Part shown: positions 39,301 to 47,899 of the stretch, piece by piece
Numbering within the stretch: the stretch's first letter is position 1
How the letters are laid out: each line of letters starts with the position of its first letter
Assembly: GCA_940671915.1 (NCBI GenBank)
Contig: CALNVZ010003426.1
Location: 12,959,827-13,023,826 of the forward strand
DNA length: 64,000 nucleotides
Reading direction: 5' to 3'
Source: Paracentrotus lividus
Taxonomy: Eukaryota; Echinodermata; Echinoidea; Camarodonta; Echinidae
The notes under the pieces: generated by a model
What the model saw: the letters and a program-made list of their open reading frames with translations, nothing else
What the model was told of the DNA's origin: nothing
Database searches by the model: none
Program-made: the position numbers and the translations under genes

Positions 39301-42300
39301 CTTGTAAGCAGTTATGTATTACATTTGTTTATAATTACGTAAAAATTCTTTATCGGATTTTTTTACTTTATTTGATTGCAATCGGATACCATTTATATAG
39401 CAAGAAGGTAACTGAAATTAAATCCATATACGAGAGATTAGTTTATTTTCTGATACAACATCTCTTTATCGATAAACTTTGTCAGACTTTGACAATAAGA
39501 ATATTAAATGATATACAGGTGTTTCTATGACTACCCCTACCCCCCCCCCCCAAAAAAAGGAAATGAACAATGTTTCAGTTTCATCCTGCATAGATTTAAG
39601 ACAGGTAGTAATTCCGCCATTAAGAAAGAAATCAGAACAAACTCTACATTCTGAAGAAATAAAATTCCATATCTTGATATTAATATTACTGATAATAATA
39701 ATACTTACTGGAACACGTTCTGCCGTCTTCATTTAAAAACATTCCGTTTGGACATGCGCACTCGTAGCTCCCTATTGTATTAATGCATTCATGTTGACAC
39801 CGATGTTCGCCCGATGCGCATTCGTCTTTATCTGAGTGAGTAGGATTGTCAATGAGAACGTGTAAATAATCGCTATCACCAATTTTTCACCTGATTTTCA
39901 TAATTAAAAAAAAAAAAAAAAATGCCGATTGCTTGAGAATGTGAATTGTTGTATCACACTATGAAAATAAATAATAAGCAACAAAGTGCCAAATATAAGT
40001 GAAATTCAGTCATGATTCTTGAAAAGGAATTATAGTGAATTATAGTATCACACTATGAAAATAAATAATAAACAAAGTGCCAAATATAAGTGAAATTCAC
40101 TCATGATTCTTGAAAAGGAAAACGACTGTGCAGTTATTTAACACAAATTCTTCTTCATAGCATTATGTGGATGAGTGACCATTATTACAAAATAACATTA
40201 CTAAAAATTATTAAGTATTCTAAATTCAATGCCTTGAAAACCAGCGTAAAATCTTACTATTAAATCCCTTCCCTTATAAGAAAAGATATCCATATAATCT
40301 AAATACACCGTTTGTCATAAAGGTGGACAAAAAAAAATTCAATTAAAAACCATCAATTTGTCCCGTCTTTATTATTCCCGTATTTATTTGATACATTTGT
40401 CTCAGCTTTCATTTTTCGGGACGTTCCCTCAACCTTTCCCGGGAATGTTTTGAATAAATGGTTTGCCAACCCCTACAACGCCCATTTTTGTCATTTTTTC
40501 CACATATTGGGGCCACTTTTTGTTTACCCGCTCAACCAAGGCCCCTTTAGGCAATACCTCAGTTAACGTGTCTGCGATGTAAGGTAAGTTAAATTTTGTT
40601 TTGTTTTGTGGTTTCAGGCTGAGATGTCTTGTCTAGGGGAGGAGTTGAAGTAAAAAGTGTGATTGGTGAAAATATTGATTTTTTTTTTCTTATTCTACTA
40701 TTATGATAAAGACAAAAGAAATAAAAACAACCTTGAATCCATGATTCTTATCATTTTCCTCCTAAATTTTGTTTCAGCCTTCATGGCAAGGTTGTAAATG
40801 ATAACTGTAGTTCATTTTCCATTGTGATTAATGTTTGACTAATATGCTCATTACATTTTTGGGGAAGTACAAATTTGCATGCTGTTAAAATGAATGAAAT
40901 CAATTTTCAACAACAATAAAAAAAAAAAAAATGTTTCACCGTTTCCCTAGACAATAGACCTAATCCTGTAACAATGAACTTGAAATTAATTGAAAAAAAC
41001 AATAGTAACCCTACCCCTGACAGCAGCGGACGCAGACCGACGTGATACAATGAATTTACCGGGCCCATGCGTAAACAGAATAGAGGCGCTTTTGTCCCCA
41101 GACAATTGGGCCCCCGAAATGCATACACTTCTTGGATCCGCGCCTGCCTGAGACGCATCTCATATATAGGGGTAGGACTGAGGGGGCCTTGGTTGGCCGG
41201 GTAAACAAAAAAGGTGTCCCAAAATGTGAAAAATTGCCTAAAGTAGGCACTGTGGGGGTTGACAAAATTATTTTTATATAAAATCTCTGGGAACGGTTAG
41301 GGGAACGTCCCAGAAATAGCCAGGGTCCATAAAAATGAGATCCGGGACCAATACGTTAAAAAAAAAATTAAAGCCGGAGCGAAATGATGTTGGTAGAGCG
41401 ACAAAAGGTATTCTACCTTATGACGGGTAGTTCCACATTTATTATTAGATGCGGGAAAATAATTTGTCTGCGTCATGGCATTCCTTTCTCTTTTTCCCCC
41501 TCCCTTTTTTTTTTGTGTGTGTTTTTTTTTGTGTGTTTTTCTTTTTACTAATCCAAGAAGATCCGATTTAATTCCCAAACTTACCTAAACAGTCTTTTCC
41601 TTCTCGATGTAACGTAAATCCAGCATAGCACCCACACTGGTAACTACCCAATGTATTAATACAACTGTGAACACAACCTCCGCTCTTAACTTGGCATTCG
41701 TCTACATCTGTGGTAAATTAATAAGATAGAATATCATGATAAATATTAGATATGAAATACATTCTTATATTTTCAATAAATCATATCATTCACATGACTA
41801 TCCATGAACTGTTCCAGAAAAAAAAATGTACCTTTAAATTAACATATTTTTTTGTGAAATATGTCGACCAAATAATTGATCAATCAAAGAAATATTTACA
41901 ACTAATGATGCTTACAATACTGATAATGACTCATTTGTTAACCATTTACTGAGTTTAGAGAATAATCAAACAAACTAAACAAATTTTAAATAACGTTAAA
42001 GAATAAAACCTTGCATAAACAACGTAAGAAAAAAAATAACATCACATGTATGTTTAACCATAACGACGTTAAACATGAATATATAAATATGATGGTCCTT
42101 TTAAAGAGTGACAGAAGTTTCCTGAAAGCTGTTATTCACATACTTCCGTTGGCAGATGCAATAGCATTAAATTTTGTGCGCTGCAGGGGAAGGGTGAGTG
42201 GGGTTGACTATTCCAAATATCTGAACTAAGTTCATACGGGGCTATTCCAAAGCATTAGTACCATAGGGGGTGCTATAAGGGGATGGGGTGAAATAAATTT

Positions 42301-42525
42301 GCAGTGTTATATCGATTCGATTGGGAAAAAAACCTCGATAATACCATCGGACTCGGACCGTTAACCTGTCAGATGGGTGTCTCGCCAACTTACCTCTACA
42401 CGTAATTCCCTGTCGGCTGTAGCCGTTTATACATGAACATCTGAAGGATCTTCTCGTTTGTGTACACACCTCATTCTCTCTACAACTATGTCTCCCGTCA
42501 TTACATTGGTTTATCTCAGCGTTGC
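16160..42525 (-). CDS. SCUBE: SCUBE-like secreted EGF/CUB protein (22 exons, signal exon separate)
   Basis: Twenty-two minus-strand exons total 3,060 nt (about 1,020 residues), close to vertebrate SCUBE proteins (about 1,000). From N- to C-terminus: EGF1-5, a linker on two tiny exons, EGF6-9, a spacer on four exons, three GCC2/GCC3 cysteine repeats on one exon each, CUB on two exons, and the conserved tail ([32 protein letters not shown]). Every junction I placed is phase 1 except the last (phase 0), and each split codon gives a sensible residue, such as HCG/D/VDEC at EGF8-EGF9. SCUBE proteins are secreted or surface-tethered glycoproteins; vertebrate members act in Hedgehog release and as co-receptors, so an extracellular role is inferred here. 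Two oddities: a 199-nt exon that breaks the frame (26299-26497) and a repeat-derived C-terminal end. Paralogue assignment (1, 2 or 3) is not possible; the gene may predate that split. Confidence 0.93.
17110..17350. repeat. (AAT)n/(AAAT)n low-complexity tract
   Basis: A C8 run and A run followed by about 230 bp of imperfect ATA, ATAA and ATAAT units within a SCUBE intron. Long minus-strand open frames over it encode only isoleucine, tyrosine and leucine runs. Confidence 0.95.
17803..17882 (-). CDS. SCUBE: SCUBE exon: tail segment 1
   Basis: 80 nt, phase 1 in and phase 0 out, acceptor tttcttttag, donor gtttgt. Encodes (E)[17 protein letters not shown] then SEYHQEILK, the conserved stretch that follows CUB in SCUBE proteins. 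Confidence 0.93.
18376..18528 (-). CDS. SCUBE: SCUBE exon: CUB domain, second part
   Basis: 153 nt, phase 1-1, acceptor cgtttttccag, donor gtaaag. Encodes (A)[19 protein letters not shown] then [20 protein letters not shown] and [11 protein letters not shown]. It has the SFETC...RPIAF...GF(R/Q)I signature and an N-glycosylation site (NVT). Confidence 0.94.
19002..19199 (-). CDS. SCUBE: SCUBE exon: CUB domain, first part
   Basis: 198 nt, phase 1-1, donor gtaaat. Encodes [20 protein letters not shown] then [20 protein letters not shown] and on to [17 protein letters not shown]. The usual CGG at the start of CUB is CRA here. Its acceptor (tatatatag) sits directly beside a transposon end (19211-20178). 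Confidence 0.93.
19211..20178. mobile_element. Tc1/mariner-like inverted-repeat element, TA-flanked
   Basis: Left end CAGTGGTGGCCAAAATTATT-AGAACACC and right end GGTGTTCT-AATAATTTTGGCCACCACTG are exact 28-bp inverses, flanked by TA that has grown into (TA)n on both sides. 968 bp, no intact transposase frame. It occupies most of the intron between cysteine-rich repeat 3 and CUB. Confidence 0.92.
20789..20950 (-). CDS. SCUBE: SCUBE exon: cysteine-rich repeat 3 (GCC2/GCC3)
   Basis: 162 nt, phase 1-1, acceptor atttcttcag, donor gtttgt. Encodes [20 protein letters not shown] then [20 protein letters not shown] and [18 protein letters not shown] and the CPGNTTTD block are conserved in the family. 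Confidence 0.94.
21352..21455. repeat. Tandem duplication, about 63-bp unit
   Basis: Two near-identical copies containing ACTTCATATGACA(T/G)GTATG and ATATATGTTTTGCTGATAAG. Confidence 0.9.
21570..21737 (-). CDS. SCUBE: SCUBE exon: cysteine-rich repeat 2 (GCC2/GCC3)
   Basis: 168 nt, phase 1-1, acceptor cgcctttag, donor gtatga. Encodes [20 protein letters not shown] then [20 protein letters not shown] and [15 protein letters not shown]. Very close to the second repeat of known SCUBE proteins. Confidence 0.95.
21913..22150. mobile_element. MITE with ends TGGGGTGTAACACAAAGA
   Basis: TGGGGTGTAACACAAAGA at the left is inverted at the right as TCTTTGTGTTACACCCCA. The pairing continues through ACGATTGAT and CTCGGTAGCCTCAT. 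Its centre contains AGGGTTAGGGCTAGGGTTAG, telomere-like by chance. Confidence 0.88.
23643..23807 (-). CDS. SCUBE: SCUBE exon: cysteine-rich repeat 1 (GCC2/GCC3)
   Basis: 165 nt, phase 1-1, acceptor cactcggcag, donor gtaatt. Encodes (V)[18 protein letters not shown] then [20 protein letters not shown] and on to GARHITECG. The CxxGTYY...CxPCxxGTYQ...GQxxCxxCP pattern is diagnostic. Confidence 0.93.
24046..25279. mobile_element. Tc1/mariner-like element with long inverted repeats (CAGTGCGTCCC family)
   Basis: CAGTGCGTCCCAAAACGAAC at the left is mirrored by GTTCTTTTTGGGACGCACTG at the right, TA on both sides. The arms pair over several hundred bases (for example AGTGAACGCTGCTCATTCAT on the right arm). 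The middle holds CT-rich DNA and ATCTATCTATCAATC words. Non-coding. Confidence 0.9.
25429..25500. mobile_element. MITE fragment (GTCGTTCGTAAA family)
   Basis: AATTTAGCACAAGAACTGAT and CAGTCGTTCGTAAAC match the copy at 52541-52712; only one half is present. Confidence 0.65.
25537..25743 (-). CDS. SCUBE: SCUBE spacer exon 4
   Basis: 207 nt, phase 1-1, acceptor tctcttgcag, donor gtgagt. Encodes [20 protein letters not shown] then [20 protein letters not shown] and on to [15 protein letters not shown]. The basic coiled stretch CxxxCVRRxxERxMKRxxxxLRKAI is a strongly conserved SCUBE feature. Confidence 0.9.
25876..26212. repeat. (CA)n-rich microsatellite region
   Basis: Several CA blocks interrupted by CACGCT and CATACA words, in the intron beside spacer exons 3 and 4. 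It generates long spurious histidine/threonine or valine/cysteine frames. Confidence 0.95.
26299..26497 (-). CDS. SCUBE: SCUBE spacer exon 3 with apparent 1-nt frameshift
   Basis: Acceptor ccttccatag, phase 1. Encodes (A)[19 protein letters not shown], then [20 protein letters not shown] and [22 protein letters not shown], then TAA. The only strong donor (gtaagg) is 14 nt past the TAA. The exon is 199 nt, whereas every other phase-1-to-phase-1 exon of the gene is a multiple of three; one base fewer in the TT at about 26313-26314 would restore phase 1 to the next exon. It is therefore either a sequence error or a damaged allele. CEVSFL...AYVEIVI matches the spacer of SCUBE well. Confidence 0.75.
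27200..27320 (+). mobile_element. SINE tail fragment with ATT repeats
   Basis: ATGTAAAGCGCTCTGAAACA then AAGCGCTATATAAATACAAT and (TAT)n. This is the familiar 3' tail of dispersed deuterostome SINE/LINE repeats. The body is missing or too diverged to see. Confidence 0.7.
28658..28777 (-). CDS. SCUBE: SCUBE spacer exon 2
   Basis: 120 nt, phase 1-1, acceptor ccaccttcag, donor gtacgg. Encodes (V)[19 protein letters not shown] then [20 protein letters not shown]. The basic 'K-A-R-x-x-F...C' core is the one found before the third spacer cysteine pair in SCUBE. Confidence 0.8.
28976..30083. mobile_element. Inverted-repeat element made of AACGTT words
   Basis: Ends CCCAGCTAACAATTGGACG and GTTTTGTGTTTGCTGGG are inverted copies (CCCAGC-AACA core). 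Both flanks, about 400 and 300 bp, consist almost wholly of AAAACGTTC, GGACGTTTT and similar words in alternating orientation; the centre is plain AT-rich DNA. No transposase. Lies in the intron between spacer exons 1 and 2. Confidence 0.85.
30280..30486 (-). CDS. SCUBE: SCUBE spacer exon 1
   Basis: 207 nt, phase 1-1, acceptor ctacggaccag, donor gtaagt. Encodes [20 protein letters not shown] then [20 protein letters not shown] and on to [16 protein letters not shown]. It matches the spacer after EGF9 (C...C..SC...H) and is rich in N-glycosylation-like sites such as NDT. Confidence 0.85.
31125..31247 (-). CDS. SCUBE: SCUBE exon: EGF9 (calcium-binding type)
   Basis: 123 nt, phase 1-1. Encodes (D)[17 protein letters not shown] then [20 protein letters not shown] and DCI. 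The donor gtattt is weak, and the frame stays open past it, but the module ends correctly here. Confidence 0.9.
31463..31652. mobile_element. Short palindromic MITE
   Basis: AGACCTGTTTACTAACATAT plus TCAAATTTTAT on the left is mirrored on the right by ATAAAATTTGAATATGTTAG plus CAAACTGGTCT. About 190 bp. Confidence 0.8.
31945..32061 (-). CDS. SCUBE: SCUBE exon: EGF8 (calcium-binding type)
   Basis: 117 nt, phase 1-1, donor gtgggt. Encodes (D)[16 protein letters not shown] then [20 protein letters not shown] and CG. The shortened first loop (NDTCDHTC) and YGITHCGD are hallmarks of SCUBE EGF8. Confidence 0.94.
32486..32608 (-). CDS. SCUBE: SCUBE exon: EGF7 (calcium-binding type)
   Basis: 123 nt, phase 1-1, acceptor tttcttctag, donor gtacat. 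Encodes (D)[17 protein letters not shown] then [20 protein letters not shown] and TCE. Calcium and hydroxylation motifs are present. Confidence 0.92.
32823..33317. mobile_element. MITE of the CAGTGCGTCCC family, left end truncated
   Basis: Right end GGGACGCACTG plus TA matches the element at 24046-25279. The left end keeps CAGT but lacks the next ~17 bp, then resumes as GTAAACTCAAGTTTGAGAGC, the inverse of GCTCTCACAGTTGGGTTTAC. Confidence 0.8.
33810..33926 (-). CDS. SCUBE: SCUBE exon: EGF6
   Basis: 117 nt, phase 1-1, donor gtaagt. Encodes (E)[18 protein letters not shown] then [20 protein letters not shown]. The TCxxNNGGCDRxC start is characteristic of SCUBE EGF6. Confidence 0.93.
34439..34533. 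repeat. Short palindrome (GGTGGTATCTCACTTGCCATG)
   Basis: GTGGTATCTCACTTGCCATGAG is inverted 50 bp on as CTCATTGCAAGTGAGATAACAC. A similar CTATCTCACTGGCAATGA word lies in the element at 59598-60643. Confidence 0.75.
34672..34731 (-). CDS. SCUBE: SCUBE linker micro-exon b
   Basis: 60 nt, phase 1-1, acceptor ggtctttttcag, donor gtacga. Encodes (A)[19 protein letters not shown], joining in frame to [10 protein letters not shown] of EGF6. A longer open frame through it (to 34999) is just intron read-through upstream of the acceptor. Confidence 0.65.
   Translation of the reverse strand, partial: RYAQMRCLHQDTMGLHCQG
35274..35312 (-). CDS. SCUBE: SCUBE linker micro-exon a
   Basis: 39 nt, phase 1-1, encoding (E)[12 protein letters not shown], an acidic low-complexity piece. 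The donor is gtacat; the acceptor follows a pyrimidine-rich stretch with CTAAT. It lies where SCUBE proteins have a variable acidic linker between EGF5 and EGF6, and joins EGF5 as TCV-E-AYDD. The support is position and phase, not sequence similarity. Confidence 0.6.
36940..37545. repeat. Degenerate ~35-bp minisatellite
   Basis: About 16 diverged copies of a unit like TTCCATTGAATAGATGGCAT GAATGAGTTA, ending about 45 bp before the EGF5 exon. No open frame runs through it. Confidence 0.88.
37589..37705 (-). CDS. SCUBE: SCUBE exon: EGF5
   Basis: 117 nt, phase 1-1, donor gtaggc. Encodes [19 protein letters not shown] then [19 protein letters not shown]. The GNGGCQH...HTDGRTC pattern is typical of SCUBE EGF5. 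Confidence 0.92.
   Translation of the reverse strand, partial: PHVHLVMVDASTFARTHLLVLFVAAMRSTIFTPMEERV
39102..39224 (-). CDS. SCUBE: SCUBE exon: EGF4 (no calcium motif)
   Basis: 123 nt, phase 1-1, acceptor caattgttag, donor gtaagt. Encodes [17 protein letters not shown], then [20 protein letters not shown] and NCI. It lacks the DxDE start, as the fourth EGF of SCUBE proteins does. Confidence 0.9.
39709..39831 (-). CDS. SCUBE: SCUBE exon: EGF3 (calcium-binding type)
   Basis: 123 nt, phase 1-1, donor gtaagt. Encodes (D)[15 protein letters not shown] then [20 protein letters not shown] and GRTCS, with six cysteines and the calcium and hydroxylation motifs. Confidence 0.92.
39946..40122. repeat. 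Tandem duplication, ~86-bp unit
   Basis: Two near-identical copies containing TATCACACTATGAAAATAAA and AAAGTGCCAAATATAAGTG. Confidence 0.9.
40330..41370. mobile_element. Old palindromic element, about 1 kb
   Basis: The left arm (CGGGACGTTCCCTCAACC, CAACCCCTACAACG, AAGGCCCC) reappears inverted on the right (GGTTAGGGGAACGTCCCAG, GTGGGGGTTG, GGGGGCCTTGG). The arms are diverged and the exact ends uncertain. In the intron between EGF2 and EGF3. Confidence 0.7.
41585..41707 (-). CDS. SCUBE: SCUBE exon: EGF2 (calcium-binding type)
   Basis: 123 nt, phase 1-1, donor gtaagt. Encodes (D)[15 protein letters not shown] then [20 protein letters not shown] and GKDCL. It has both the D-V-D-E calcium motif and the CxN(x4)YxC hydroxylation motif. 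Confidence 0.92.
42394..42525 (-). CDS. SCUBE: SCUBE exon: EGF1
   Basis: 132 nt, phase 1-1, acceptor ttatttgcag, donor gtaagt. It encodes [20 protein letters not shown] then [20 protein letters not shown] and TC. The EINQC start fits a calcium-binding EGF, but the hydroxylation site reads C-T-Q where Asn or Asp is usual. Confidence 0.9.
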
Positions 42526-43131
42526 CTGCAAATAAGGGGGACTTCTTTCTTTCATTTCACTGATATGATTTGATATATGCTATGCTGAGATTGGTCGGTT
42601 GGGTTCATTATGTGTTGTCCTTTACAATAAGATGGGGTTTATCTTACCGAGCTGTCCGTAAAGTTAAGGACAACTTTACAAACACTCTAAATATGAACAA
42701 CAGTGATCAACTATGTAGATTTCTATTATATAGAAAACATTTTTCAACAAATTGGTAATAATGGAAATACCAACAAATTCCATATTCAAGTCGTTCGATA
42801 ACTTGTATGTAATTTAACCAACAGCTTGGTGAAATACATCTCCTAAAGGTATTGATACGTTCATCTCACGCGCTAATACGCTTAATGGTGGCAGCGGTGG
42901 GATTTTAACCCTTCAGTTATTTTAAGAAAATTTGGCATTATTATGAAAATGTGCACTTGCTAGTTTATGTATTGGTGTGGTTTTATTCTCACTCTCTGAT
43001 ATACACTTTGATGCCCCAATATCCAAATGAATTACATCGCCTAGTTAGTTTATAGATCGATGATATTGAAACATCGCTTTTAGGTTTTGAGACCATTGTT
43101 TGTACCAATAAGAAAGCATAATTTGCCTTAA

Positions 43132-43135
<4 letters not shown>

Positions 43136-43228
<93 letters not shown>
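43136..43228. repeat. (CT)n(TA)n microsatellite
   Basis: About 33 bp of CT followed by 60 bp of TA in the first large SCUBE intron. Confidence 0.97.
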
Positions 43229-43229
<1 letters not shown>

Positions 43230-44265
43230 TCGATTATTACCTAGATGTAAGGTTTTACAGGAAACAACATGGATGAAAATATTGAATGCGTATACCATTG
43301 CTCTTTTAATGTGCACAGGCATATTACATGACGCCACAATAAAATTGCACTGCGTTTGGATGTTTGAAACTTCATATTTCTTTATTCGAACTTCAACTGT
43401 CATGGCCGTGGCGCACTTTACAAGGACAAAAGCGTGGTGTAGGTGTATCTAATTAATAATAACTATTTTTAAAAGAGAAATGCAGGGTGAACAATTTTTG
43501 TTTGTGTGATATTGTTAATCGTCGTAGAACACCAATATTTCCACGTATCCCACTAAAAGTCATTCAAATTCCTCTCAATAAGACAAGTGGGCCATAAATG
43601 TATATTTTACCTATGTTACATTTTCTTATTAATTTATACACATTGCTCTTGGAATGTTTTGTTTCCTTATAATTTTTAATAGAGTGAGTGGCGAACTTGA
43701 TGAACTTGTTTTTATTCTTGCGTCATAATCAATTAAATCTCAATGGCCATTTTGCCAAAACATGACAAGGTCTAGGTCGCTTGCATATAAATGGGGTATG
43801 CACTTCCTGGACCCTTCTGAACTGACGTGACCCATTAACAGACATGCCCTTACCGAGGCGTTTGGCACACCGCACGTGTCAAATCAATGGCATTATGGCT
43901 ACTCTTCACTGCAGGGGTTTTGGGTCTCCCGCAGGGTCAATCAATGAGAAGTGTCAAGAGTGATTTCGATTATCATATTGCGGTGGTGGGGAAATTTTTT
44001 TCATCTCCGTTAAACACGTGTTTTCCTGGTTGCTGTCAAGCTTGGGAGATTGAGACAATAATCTGACACACATGTATCTGGATATTACCTTCGTTTGAGT
44101 AGATATACGCAAAACTTCTTAATCTCATAACTATAATCAACAATCGGTTGTAAACATGAAAAATAGAAATAATGTAACAATCATATTGCCTCTTTAGGGA
44201 GAGGTGGGACAAATTATTTCTTAAAAATCCAATAGCCTATAAGGGTCCTACATTAGATTAACATG

Positions 44266-44267
<2 letters not shown>

Positions 44268-44306
<39 letters not shown>

Positions 44307-44336
44307 TGTGGGGTTTTTTTTTTCTTCTTTTTTTTC
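44268..44336. repeat. (GT)n and poly-T microsatellite
   Basis: A run of about 16 GT units followed by T-rich DNA. Confidence 0.95.
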
Positions 44337-45795
44337 CTACAGTCAACAAAAAAGAAAGAGACGACTCATGGAAAGGTATTCATGACAAAATCATTTTCAC
44401 TCTTTAGCCTCAATACACATAAAAATAGAATGAACATTGACAGAATGATTGCATTGTATCCCAGTGGATTGTCTAGGCGCGTCTCCTTCCGGCTTTAATA
44501 AGCATTTTCGAACACCTCGCCAGACGAGGTATCTTCTGTCAGGGGCGCCGTTGACCATTTTCAGGGATGGGGTAGGACGTACTGCAAACGTCCAGGGTAT
44601 GGTGGTGGTGGTAAAGTTCTTGCTATAGTCATTAGTCGTAGATAAGCCAAAGCTAGGCCAGGCGAAAGAACATTCGCAAGGCGAATGTCAAATCTTCCCG
44701 ACAGGATCAAGGCTGACGACTGTCTAACGGGGCTGTCCCACTGGAGGAGATCGTTGTTGCGACAACCGGCGATCTTGCTATTTTGAGTGTGGTAGCAAGT
44801 TTTTGTTGTAGCCTAGCTAAATGGAGTTGTATGTAGGTTTATTATCGCCTTCTTAAAGCCGAATTCCTTACAATTATGACATTCTCAGGTTGTCGCCACA
44901 ACGATCGCCGCCGGTGGGGCAGGCCCTTAACTATGCTAACGACTGACTTCTTTCAAGTCGGTCGTAGACCAGTTGTGACGTAATATGCAATTACGAACAA
45001 ATCCTAATTATATCAATCATAGTGCTGCCACTCAAACATCGGATGATGTCCATTTTACTTGTTTAATCTTATAACAGCAAAATTAATGATATTTTGTATG
45101 TATTACCCATAAACATGGACATACATTTACATTTGAAAAAAGAGGCACTGGTACAGTGGCGATAGTGGGGAAGGAAATTCGCCAGAAATCCACTCTCAAA
45201 GAAAGGATAATAATTAAAAAAATTACTTCAATGTATTGAATTTCAGTCGATAGCCTATAAACGAAATCGATTTTTCTTAAATCTGTGCTTACGTTTTATC
45301 CACTCTCTTTTTTTAACGACTTTACCCTATATAATTATTACGTACGATAGATTTGAGTATGTGTGTGGCTAAAAAAAAAAATCCTTGAAACTATCACTCT
45401 TATTTTTATTTATTTATTTTTCTTTTATCTTACTCATTTTTGCTTAACTATTAACATTTCAGTCAAGACATTCCCCTTTGAAATATGAATCCAATTTGTT
45501 TGATATTTCCAGGGATTATGTCCCTTTAATACAACCTTCTTTTTGATGACCTGCTAGTATTGGCCCCGGGTTAAACATTCGTGAAAACAAGTTGGAAGAC
45601 CCTTGTAAATGATAATTACGGGTGTCCTGAATTGCTAATGTTGCATTATATCCGTGACGAAATTGCGCTTCGGGAGAAAGGATAACTTCCTATGTTTGAA
45701 CCCACCCCATGGCCAACCTAAAACGCTCCATTCACTACGAATAATGAATATGCATTTAGAAATGATTCTGTACGTCATTCTATTTTTTCCTTTAA

Positions 45796-46247
45796 AGGTA
45801 GTATCAGCCTTTTTCACAAATTGCGAAAACTAATGCAACTTGGCATAACTGTAGAATATGATCGACCTATACTGTCTATTCAATCTTACTGTCATAGGTT
45901 GCCTATGATCAGTAATACGAAACGACAATTTGACTATCAATCTTGACCAGCTCTCCATCAAAATCGTTGATATTACAGCGCGTGCGGCACGGACCGCACA
46001 CAGCAATATACACACGGCGCATCAGCGTGCATTATTCTCTGCGCTAGCGGTCAGCGGTTCGCACCGTACGGTATATTTTTCGAGGTTCGAAAAAATAGGA
46101 ATGAATTTTGATAATCGCAATATAATGACAAACATACACATTTGAGCTTAATCATGTTGTGGGAAGATATAGTCATTGGTATACTATTATATCCTCTCAA
46201 AAACTAGAAATTTAATATTTTGTGCCTGCAAAAGGCTGACACTACCT
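45796..46247. mobile_element. TTAA-flanked MITE (AGGTAGTATCAGCCTTTT ends)
   Basis: AGGTAGTATCAGCCTTTT at the left and AAAAGGCTGACACTACCT at the right are inverted copies with one mismatch, each bordered by TTAA. 452 bp, CpG-rich centre, no coding capacity. TTAA targets are used by piggyBac- and Kolobok-type transposases. Confidence 0.88.
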
Positions 46248-47159
46248 TTAAAAGATAAAAAAATGGACTACAACTGATTCAATGTTACCTTGCGGGCACT
46301 GTATTTACATATCGGATGTCCGATTCGTAAGTACCGCAACGTAACCTGAATTAATATTATTTTGTAGCTCGATGCCCACTCATAAACCTCCTGTTTATTT
46401 ACGTGTGATTGAAAGTTGTATGCCCACGTACGAAACTCAAGGTAGAAGAGAGTTATTTCATAACTGTGTCAGTATTTTGTCCGTATTTACCTTTATTTGG
46501 TAATGTTATGCTTAATTTTTGTTTATATGAACACAATTTTTGAGAAATAAACGTGTATATAATTTATTTTCGTTTCTAAAAATTTCATTGGAAAATCATA
46601 AAAGGGTACTTTAAAATAATGCATGATTAGTACATCATTTACTTTACGAAGCACTGTTATTCGAAATAATCAATAACTCTGATTAATATTTTTGTAAATA
46701 TTGATTCGGTGAAAAATATATTTTAATTATTACTTATTCGTATTAATAATCCGAATGAACAATAATTTTGGGGGAAAATATTTACATTATCTTTGATAGA
46801 ATTATTTATTTATTTATATTTTAATAATATATTTTTTATTAAACTTAATTTTGTAGTGATTTTTTTTCGTTATCTGGTTATTAGCAGGTGAACATTTAAC
46901 GTGCATTTGGTTTTCTTAATAGATTTTTTTTTTCGTCGCCCAAAACCATATTGAAAGGGCAGCAAAGAAAATTTAGAATGAACAGACAAGACCAGTAAAT
47001 AGAACGGAGTGACATATACTAAAACTGTGTTCGGAATCCTGGAAATTTCGGGAATCAAAATATTAGGAAAAAGCTTAATAGAATTATCTGAAATACCAAA
47101 TATATTGTAGAGAAACTCGTTCGCATAAATGAAGAACAAAACTCCACTCTACTTTTACA

Positions 47160-47405
47160 ACAACAAAAAAATCTCAAAAGCTACTTTTTAACTTTACTCA
47201 AAGATTCACTCAAAGACTTAAACGGGCGAAAACATCAAATTAAAGGAATAAAAATATTTACTTTCACTTAAAGCTTGTTCTTTTTCCAAAAAAAAATGAT
47301 CTCAAAAGCTCCGTTTTAACTTCCATCATTCAAAGATTTAAACGGTCGAATCATCAAATTAAAGGAATTAGAATTTTTTTTTAAATAAAAGCTTGTTGTT
47401 TTTCA
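47160..47405. repeat. Tandem duplication, ~120-bp unit
   Basis: Both copies carry ATCTCAAAAGCT, CAAAGA(C/T)TTAAACGG, CATCAAATTAAAGGAAT and AAAGCTTGTT. Confidence 0.85.
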
Positions 47406-47899
47406 AATGAATTTCGGGTTTAGAATTGTCAAGGAACAATGTTTTCATCAACTAATCGAAAGGAACGATTGACAGCTGAGTGGACTTTAACGTAAAACTT
47501 CATTTCTCAAAGGCAATAAGCACTCATTAAGTCGGTTAGTTCCGATAGTATTAATTGAAGGGATACAACTAGACAACTTTTTTATTTCTTTATTTCTTTT
47601 TTGGCATATTTTCTCTCCCCTTACTCTTGACATATATGACAAGATGTGGTGGCTTTTGAAGGACCTTTTGAAATGGAAACATTTAATGACTTAATGATTT
47701 CCCCAACACCAAAAGTACGTATTTTTAGATGCCGGTATCCCAAGGGCAGACGAAAGGCTTTCTGTACGCCGTGTGAACTCCCGTGAACTTCAGTACATGG
47801 GACTAGGCGACGACCAGACGGCAGGCTCTCTAACTCTGACTTTCTCAAGTGACAAAGAGTTGAATATTAATAGGCCTGAGCAGTGGAAGTCGGTTGTTG

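Noticed and set aside
44137-44184. Minus-strand MIVTLFLFFMFTTDC followed by stop, considered as a SCUBE signal peptide
   Set aside because: Hydrophobic and close to EGF1, but it needs a poor donor (gttgat) before the stop; the exon at 50626-50713 has the right phase and a consensus donor.
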